Positions 58,390 through 64,000 of a stretch of 64,000 nt of DNA are shown piece by piece. Numbering within the stretch: position 1 is the first letter of the stretch; every line of letters starts with the position of its first letter. Source of the DNA: Cryptomeria japonica (lineage: Eukaryota; Streptophyta; Pinopsida; Cupressales; Cupressaceae); the NCBI RefSeq assembly GCF_030272615.1, contig NC_081409.1, forward strand, positions 243,533,924 through 243,597,923, in the 5' to 3' direction. The notes beneath the pieces were generated by a model, which was not told the DNA's origin, searched no databases, and worked only from the letters and a program-made list of their open reading frames with translations. The translations under genes were made by a program, and so were the position numbers.

Positions 58390-59333
58390 TCATCTAAGGG
58401 CATCCCTGTCTCTATCTCGATTGTACGGAATCAACTCCCCATTGATCGGTATCCACAGAATCCTGTATACATCCTCCAGGGTGACTGTCATCTCACCCAT
58501 CGGCAAATGAAATGTGCAGGTCTCGGAGTGCCACCTCTTCGCCAGTGCAGTCAGCAGTCCCATGTTCGCTCGAAACTCAGGCACATACAAAATATGTCTC
58601 AGACCCATAGCCTCAATAGCAGCTCTGTCCTCGAATGTCAACTCTGGTCGTAACCTCTGAGTCAATGGGAATCTCTCCCGTGACTCTAGCATAGGTAGAT
58701 ACTCCTGCAGTCACACAAATCAATCATCTCAGTCCTAGTGACACTCACTGTTCATCACAAAGTGTTGCTTCTATCCTAGTGGTACTCCCTGTTCATCACA
58801 AAGTACTACGTGTTTGGCACACCCTGTTCATCACAAAGTGCTACTCACATTTGCACTCACTGTTCATCACAAAGCACTGCTCATATTTTAGTACTCCCTG
58901 TTCATCACAAAGTACTATATCTTGGTGCTCACTGTTCATCACAAAGTGCCTTGATCTATCCTATCCTAGGGCCTCTTCTTGAGTGAATCCTCTTGAGAAT
59001 TTTCCTAATTGGCAATGTATGTTCTATCACAGAATTGTCAATCCTAGCCCTATTTGTTATCCTAGTCTTCCCTAGAGTACCTGCTTGAGTGTATCCTCTC
59101 AGTAGCTTATCCAATCGATGGTGTATGTTCATCACAGAACTGTTGATTTGACCTAGAAGACACAAATTCACATTTTTGGACACAAACGCACATTTATTAC
59201 ATTATCTAGCATGCATTAATGACAACAATAAATGCATCAAAGTACAAGGAGGTTTTGTGGTACTTACTGGCTCTCCTGCCTCTGCTGGCCTCTGGAATTG
59301 GCGAACGTGGTTGAATCTGTGAACCAAAGCCAT
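58390..59333 (-). pseudogene. Antisense two-exon plant mobile domain (PMD) ORF inside the gypsy element
   Basis: Exon 2 (58704-58390) encodes FEDRAAIEAMGLRHILYVPE, FRANMGLLTALAKRWHSETC and TFHLPMGEMTVTLEDVYRIL, the N-terminal signature of PMD proteins (MAIN/MAIL type, TFHLPxGExTxTLEDV). A likely exon 1 (59333-59268, 22 codons, MALVHRFNHVRQF...) ends at a donor GAGCCA/GTAAGT; the acceptor GACTGCAG precedes exon 2 at 58705. The join is in phase 0. The intron (~560 bp) holds a minisatellite. The reading stops at 58390, so only about 127 codons of the domain remain. It is opposite in strand to gag and pol, like antisense ORFs reported in Tat-lineage elements. Confidence 0.7.
58748..58950. repeat. 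Minisatellite in the PMD intron
   Basis: Six copies of CTGTTCATCACAAAGTRCT in units of roughly 30-38 bp (spacers vary: CCTAGTGGTACTCC, TATTTTAGTACTCC and similar). Two diverged relatives occur at about 59007 and 59123 (TGTATGTTC(T)ATCACAGAA). Confidence 0.85.
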
Positions 59334-59659
59334 TGTTGTTGACTGCTGCTGCTCTTTTCTCTCTCTGCACTCTAATCTCTTGGAGGTATAGATGACAATG
59401 AGGATGTATTTCCCTTGTGGTCTATCTTATAGACTGCCCTAGCCCTAGTCTCCTATGTCAGTCTTAGTTATCCCGTGACTTTGTCACTTTATTTGGTCAG
59501 TCTATTCTAGCCTTTCTTTCTTATCGAGAGATTGTCTGCGACCTTTTCAGACATTTTTTCATCCAATCTCTCGAGGGGGCATATCATTCTCATCTTGGGG
59601 CAACTTTGTATCAGTTCATATTATCTTCTTTGAAACAACGCGACAAGCCGCATTGTCTC

Positions 59660-59673
59660 AAAGAGGGGCAAAA
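59660..59673 (+). other. Polypurine tract of the plus-strand gypsy element
   Basis: AAAGAGGGGCAAAA directly before the 3' LTR start TGTAGACACC. Confidence 0.9.
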
Positions 59674-60465
59674 TGTAGACACCCAAAATTGTCCAGTCTA
59701 ATTAAATAAATATTTTATTTATTTAATTATCTAAGCTTAATTCTTCTATTAATTAAATAAATCTTTATTTATTTAATTAATTAATTCATTTATCCTCTTC
59801 TAGCCTTATTTCTCATTTAAATAAATACATTTATTTATTTAAATTATCCTTTTCCTAAATTAAATAAATATCTTATTTGTTTAATTATCCCACTTCTTCT
59901 ATTAATTAAATAAATCTTTATTTATTTAATTAATTCATTAACCTTTTCTACCCATGGCACATGTCATTCATCTCTTAATTCATACACTACCTACCCCTTT
60001 CATTATTTTATTATTTCTTTTACCTACCCTCTAATCATAGCCGACCTCCTTTTACACCTCTCAATCTTATCCCTCCATTTCATATTGTGTCTTCTATATA
60101 AGGAGATGCTTCTTTCATTATCAAACCCTAATCAATCATCCTAATGACTTGACTACTTGATCAATTGACTACTTGGCATATGTGATCCTACTTGCAACCA
60201 CATTTCGTTCTTTGTTGAGCTCTTGTGCACATAAAATCTGAGAGCAAATATATCAAGCAAGATCAATGGAGATAGGAAGAATGGAGATCCAAACCCTATT
60301 GGACATGTGATGGTACAATCTTTGTGATTTCATTTGATTTGCATTGTCTTAGGTAATCTTCATATGTTATGGTGGATCTTTGTTGTTGTTAGGCTAGGGT
60401 TTTGTGGTTGAATTCATTTAACCTTTCAATATCGTCATTATTGTTATCCATTTTCACCATATACA
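59674..60465 (+). repeat. 3' LTR of the Tat-like gypsy element
   Basis: Matches 49221-49975 apart from about a dozen substitutions by eye and extra ATTAATT/ATTAAATAAATC units. Confidence 0.9.
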
Positions 60466-60470
60466 ACTGT

Positions 60471-60797
60471 AATGATGATATCTTTAATAACAACACCAGG
60501 CACCTCACTGAGTCTCTTAGGAGACTCATTTTTCATATTGTCTCACTGCAGGTCACCATGGTCATAAAGCTAGACTCAGAAAAGTTTGACAAATGGATAA
60601 AAGAAGGAGCTACCACTGTCTACATTAGAGGGCTATCCCATGGATTCACATGGGAGAGAGATCAACCAGGAAAGGCAGCATTTGAGCAAGCTCTCATGGC
60701 CTTCATGAGACAGGTTGACCGTAGACACCTACAAATGGAAATTTCTAGGGAGGAAGTTGACCGGATCCACCAGAGCACCTCACACCCTCATAGGTAG
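60471..60797 (+). pseudogene. LINE ORF2 C terminus (continues 47602-49220)
   Basis: The frame resumes as NDDIFNNNTRHLTESLRRLI, following LWLIWKYH before the insertion, as expected for the end of a plant LINE zf-RVT region (xLWxIWxxRNxxxF). It goes on through FDKWIKEGATTVYIRGLSHG and ALMAFMRQVDRRHLQMEISR to a stop at 60795. The last ~70 residues are not familiar to me. No RNase H is seen in this copy. Confidence 0.7.
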
Positions 60798-61125
60798 GAT
60801 ATTTTGGATGGCCCTATGGAAGTATGGCAAGATGGAGAGAAGGGCTGGGTGGCCTGGATCCCAATAGTGGGAGTTATTTCTACTCCAGGCTCTGATATTT
60901 CTTACATTTAGACTGTGACTACTCCTTAGACTATCTGTTTTGTTCATATAATATGTTGTAATTGTGATTATCATCTCCCCATATGTGGTGATACTCATAG
61001 ATTATTAATTTTTTTGTTGACTGCACCTTCCTTTGGTGCCTTGATACTCACCATATCCAGATAGTTCTATTTTTTAAATTGTATTGACTCTTTGATATAT
61101 AATCCAAAAATATATATATATATAT

Positions 61126-61934
61126 TGTAGGAGGCGAATATTTTTTCGTTTAAAGGAACAAATATATAATTGTATGGGTGAAATTTTTTACTCTGAAGGA
61201 AAAATTATTTAAGTGTATTGGTGATTTTTATCCACCACTTGAAAATTATTTAATTTGTTTGGCTAATATTTTGTTATTTATGAAAAAAAATATATTTTAT
61301 TGGTGATTTCATGAATTCATTGCCATTAATAGACAAGGCACATCACATCACATTAGTACATTACATTGAGTCCAGACTCTACATGATGTATCAATAAGCA
61401 CAACCTCTTTGACACGTGACACGTACCTAAAATCCATTAATGATTTTAAACCATTCGATGATCGTAGATCAATGGCTGAAGTTTTATTTCGGCCTGAATT
61501 TCTGAAGAGAACGTAGTTCACCAGAAAGTGCCCGGAATGGAATTGGATTCGATAGACACGTATCAAATGTCATAGTCGATAATGTTGGTCATTTAATATA
61601 TGTCTAGTCACTAACTACAATCCACTATGTCCCCACGACTTCCAATGTGGTATTTGCTACTAGTTTATAGTTGTTTCCAATTTCGCACACTAGTGCATTT
61701 ATGGGAAAGATTTGCAGAGATATACGAAAGATTTAAAAAAATTAAAGGAATTAATATGGTTAGAGAAGGAATTATTACAATCAAGAGCTTCATCTATTTA
61801 TAGATGATCTCTGCTTCTTTCATCTTCAATTAGCCTTTGGTAGATAAATTGTTGGAGCTCACGGTTTTTAAATTTTGCCTCTAGTTTAGGTCTATAGGCT
61901 CAGGCTGTATAATTTGGTATTCTGATTTCTCAAG
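61126..61934. other. Low-repeat DNA with promoter-like sites
   Basis: No ORF supported. It contains a G-box CACGTG (61413-61418) followed by a second ACGT (61421-61424) and a TATA-like box (61795-61803), upstream of the ORF at 61935. Confidence 0.4.
61413..61803 (+). promoter_or_regulatory. Candidate promoter: G-box pair and TATA-like box
   Basis: GACACGTGACACGTACC at 61411-61427, and CTATTTATAGATG at 61794-61806, about 130 bp before the ATG of the downstream ORF. The layout is plausible for a plant promoter, but such sites also arise by chance in AT-rich DNA. Confidence 0.3.
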
Positions 61935-62494
61935 ATGGACAATCCTATCCACTTGAGAAGCATTTCTGCAGAGGACCAGAGGCCCTTTTTGGGCTCCGTT
62001 AGAGACCCAACCCTCCAATCAGTCTGTAAGGAGGTTGGGATGTTCACTAATGAGGTTGTGAGGATAGTGCTAGGCAGAGAGTTTTTGTGTAATGAAAATA
62101 GATACTGTGTTAACATGGACATTATGTCCCAGTTCTTGGCATCTCTTTTGGACCTCGGAGGAGACAAGGTGGATATGTTGATGTTGATAAGGAAGGTGTT
62201 TAAAGAAGAATTCCTTGGAGATGACTTTACTGTTGTCATCTTTGCAGAAGTAGGGGTGGGGATCCCTTGGGCGAATGAATTAACCAAGCTTCTGATCCCT
62301 GACCAAATAGTGGCCAGGTAACCATTTCTTTTGAACCTGAATGCAGAGCAGTTGACGTGTCATAGGAAATGGGAGTGGATTGGTAGGGACTTTCTCTGGA
62401 AATGGTTCCTCCTGGATGACTTTCCAAACTACAGTTGGCTTGAAGAATTCTCACAGCTTATAATGTCTAAAGAATTCTACATGGAGGGAGGGTG
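61935..62494 (+). CDS. Hypothetical protein related to the LINE-downstream family (copy 4)
   Basis: The ATG at 61935 (CTCAAGATGG) opens 128 codons ending at TAA (62319). The same frame continues for 57 more codons of protein-like text (KWEWIGRDFLWKWFLLDDFP, NYSWLEEFSQLI) to a TGA at 62492. The TAA falls in CCAGGTAACC, which could also be a splice donor. The core VRIVLGREFLCNENRYC, then SQFLASLLDLGGDKV and FKEEFLGDD, aligns with the ORFs at 18289 and 23176. Unlike those, no RNase H lies upstream, and a TATA-like box does. It could be a host gene of the family, or a LINE-derived remnant. No known domain recognised. Confidence 0.45.
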
Positions 62495-64000
62495 AGATTC
62501 GTAGGGTAAACCATGAATGTGTCCACTACCTGTTCCCTAGCATCGACCCCTTAGTAGTTTTGTTTTTTTGGCTATTTCCTTGTAACCTCACTCATTTTGG
62601 CTTTAAATTTTTTGAGGGACTCCGACATGTAAAAATTGTAAATTTGTGAAACATATATATTAATGCTATTTTTGCATATTCTAGTTCATTTCAATTTGCT
62701 TCTTATGGATATAAAAATGCTTTCTATTTCATTTTATTATTTATTGTTGTCATCATGCCATGGCATGATACTTAACATTATCATTATGTTTTGAAATAGC
62801 TTAAATAGTTATTTATTTGTGTGGATATAAGATTTAATTTTCACCATAAAAAAATAGCAGGTCTATTCTAATTTCTTCTCTAAAGTTAAAGAACAAACTC
62901 AGTGTCACTTCTGAGATGACCTTTTCTAAAAGATATTTGAAGTTCTTGACAAAGAAGTATTTGAAAAAACATAATCTCAGGGATTGCCTACAAGTGATAA
63001 CATCCAATAAGGATCACAATGTCTATGAGCTACGTTTTTTTTAATCTATGAGCTACATTATTTCAATATTTTGTTAAACAATGGAAATAAATTTAATATT
63101 GTGATCTTTTTTATGTAATGTTTCTTTCTCGATAATTAATATATAAAAGAAAAATCTAGTTCATTCCATTAATTATTTGTACATTGATTATCATTGATTA
63201 TAATTTTATAAATATAAAAAAAAAAGATGTTTATCTCGCAAAAAACAAGTGAATTAAAAGTCCAACTTGTTGTAATTTTTTCTGTATAATTTCAATATAA
63301 AAAAAAGTCCAACTAACTACATACATGTACATTGAACACCGAAAATACGTGCCATTGAACATCGACATGAAATAAAGGCTATGGCCAATGGGGTAATGAA
63401 GCGTTAGGTGACGTGGCGTTTGGGTGGCAAAAATCCTATGTATAATGGGACCCACGGGAACTGACAACAGATATGCAGTGATATTGCCTTATGGACCTAT
63501 CACCTATGGTATGCACATCACTGTCATGAAAGTGAATGGTTAACATTAAGCCTTTATACGACTTTAATGTTGGCTTGTACACATGAATTATGTGATTAAA
63601 CTAGTGCATGCAGAGGACTGATGGTAGAGTTTGTGATAAATGTCGATGACCGCCGCCGTTGGATGTCAGGAATTAGAATTGAGTGAGAGGTGTTTAAATC
63701 TTGGGTGGATTGGAAGTCTTAGTATCATACTGTCTGCACTTGTAGTATTGTCCTGGGTTTCTTAAGCAACATGGAAGCCAATTTATCCTTTCATACTGAT
63801 AAGAAATTAGTCCCATTTCTGAGACAATTACGGACAGGAGGCTGAAAGGTTTGTTCTTGTTTAAGGATGAGCGACTGTATGAGAGTGTGAAAATGATGTC
63901 TGGATAGTGTGTGTGCTCGTGTGGTTCCAAAGGTGGACATTGTTCCTGAGGCAAGGGTGGTTGGTCTGATGGCACAACTACCACTCACTCGATGGGCTGA
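62495..64000. other. Unassigned right-end DNA
   Basis: AT-rich, no ORF I can support. 63400-63430 has GGTGACGTGGCGTTTGG, which includes an ACGTGGC core. From about 63700 to 63990 the minus strand is open for about 96 codons, without recognisable protein character. Confidence 0.4.

Larger units (their letters stand above)
49221..60465 (+). mobile_element. Tat-like Ty3/gypsy element, full-length ends, internally deleted (11.2 kb)
   Basis: LTRs 49221-49975 (755 bp) and 59674-60465 (792 bp) both begin TGTAGA(G/C)ACCCAAAATTG and end CACCATATACA. The primer-site-like sequence is at 49979 and the polypurine tract at 59660-59673. Flanking 5-mers ACCAT (49216-49220) and ACTGT (60466-60470) match at three positions; the LINE frame is restored across them. 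By eye the LTRs differ by about 2% plus a ~36-bp AT-rich indel. Gag and protease are present, RT/RNase H/integrase core are absent, the integrase C terminus remains, and an antisense PMD ORF lies in the 3' region. Confidence 0.88.
47600..61125 (+). mobile_element. 5'-truncated L1-type LINE, interrupted by an 11.2-kb gypsy element
   Basis: LINE ORF2 sequence covers 47602-49220 and resumes at 60471 after the gypsy insertion, in the same frame (tac-cat joined to aat-gat-gat). The 3' region after the ORF end (60797) is AT-rich; the end is placed near an AT run at about 61120, without a clear poly-A. Confidence 0.7.

Noticed and set aside
58748-58950. CRISPR-like array (six short repeats with spacers)
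   Set aside because: Spacers are mutually related and variable in length, and the array is inside an intron of a plant retroelement.
63400-63990. Host promoter and first exon at the right edge
   Set aside because: An ACGTGGC core and an open minus frame are present, but no start context, splice site or domain makes a gene call defensible within the window.

Overview
The window is a stretch of plant nuclear DNA made almost entirely of nested, decayed transposable elements. The types present are typical plant ones: Ty1/copia with initiator-Met-type primer sites, a Tat-like Ty3/gypsy lineage, CACTA (En/Spm), and L1-type LINEs with a plant RNase H. The AT-rich background, the depth of nesting, very long LTRs, degenerate TTTAGGG/TTAGGG-like arrays and the lack of any clear host gene over 64 kb suggest a giant genome. 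A gymnosperm (conifer-like) is my inference; the sequence does not prove it.

Layout. (1) 1-6261: 5' part of a minus-strand copia-type element (LTR, primer site, gag remnant, long Lys/Glu-rich extra ORF) running off the left edge. Its LTR is split by a solo LTR of the same family in the opposite orientation (perfect ATTTC duplication). (2) 6262-17160: 3' half of a plus-strand copia element. Its RNase H codons are split by a 7.8-kb gypsy derivative (7277-15118) with two ~3.7-kb LTRs and an interior of only 478 bp. (3) 17161-22070: a LINE 3' end, then the 3' end of a minus-strand gypsy element. (4) 22071-42710: a decayed ~20.6-kb CACTA element with CACTA ends and a minus-strand TNP2-like transposase, a SET-domain relic and a multi-exon second gene with a triplicated exon. 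It is itself invaded by LINE fragments, telomere-like and GA arrays, and a small copia element (36324-39906) containing a ~0.6-kb-arm palindrome. (5) ~42719-47415: 3' half of a minus-strand Tat-like gypsy element (integrase, polypurine tract, LTR). (6) ~47600-61125: a LINE interrupted at 49221-60465 by an 11.2-kb plus-strand Tat-like gypsy element that keeps gag and protease, lacks RT, RNase H and the integrase core, and carries an antisense two-exon plant-mobile-domain (PMD) ORF. (7) 61126-64000: lower-repeat DNA with one hypothetical ORF behind a TATA-like and G-box-like region.

Several insertions can be dated relative to each other because removing them restores the host element's reading frame: GAAGC/AAAGC at 7277/15118, CAATG at 36319/39907, and the LINE frame at 49220/60471. 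By eye the 11.2-kb gypsy (about 2% LTR difference) and the long-LTR element (about 3%) are the younger insertions; the CACTA, the LINEs and the outer copia are older and carry many stops and frameshifts.

The most unusual content is: the SET-domain relic within the CACTA; a recurrent small protein family found downstream of three separate LINE RNase H remnants and again at 61935; the antisense spliced PMD ORF in the gypsy element; the long-LTR, almost interior-less gypsy derivative; and the palindromic copia. No rRNA, tRNA or CRISPR locus was recognised.
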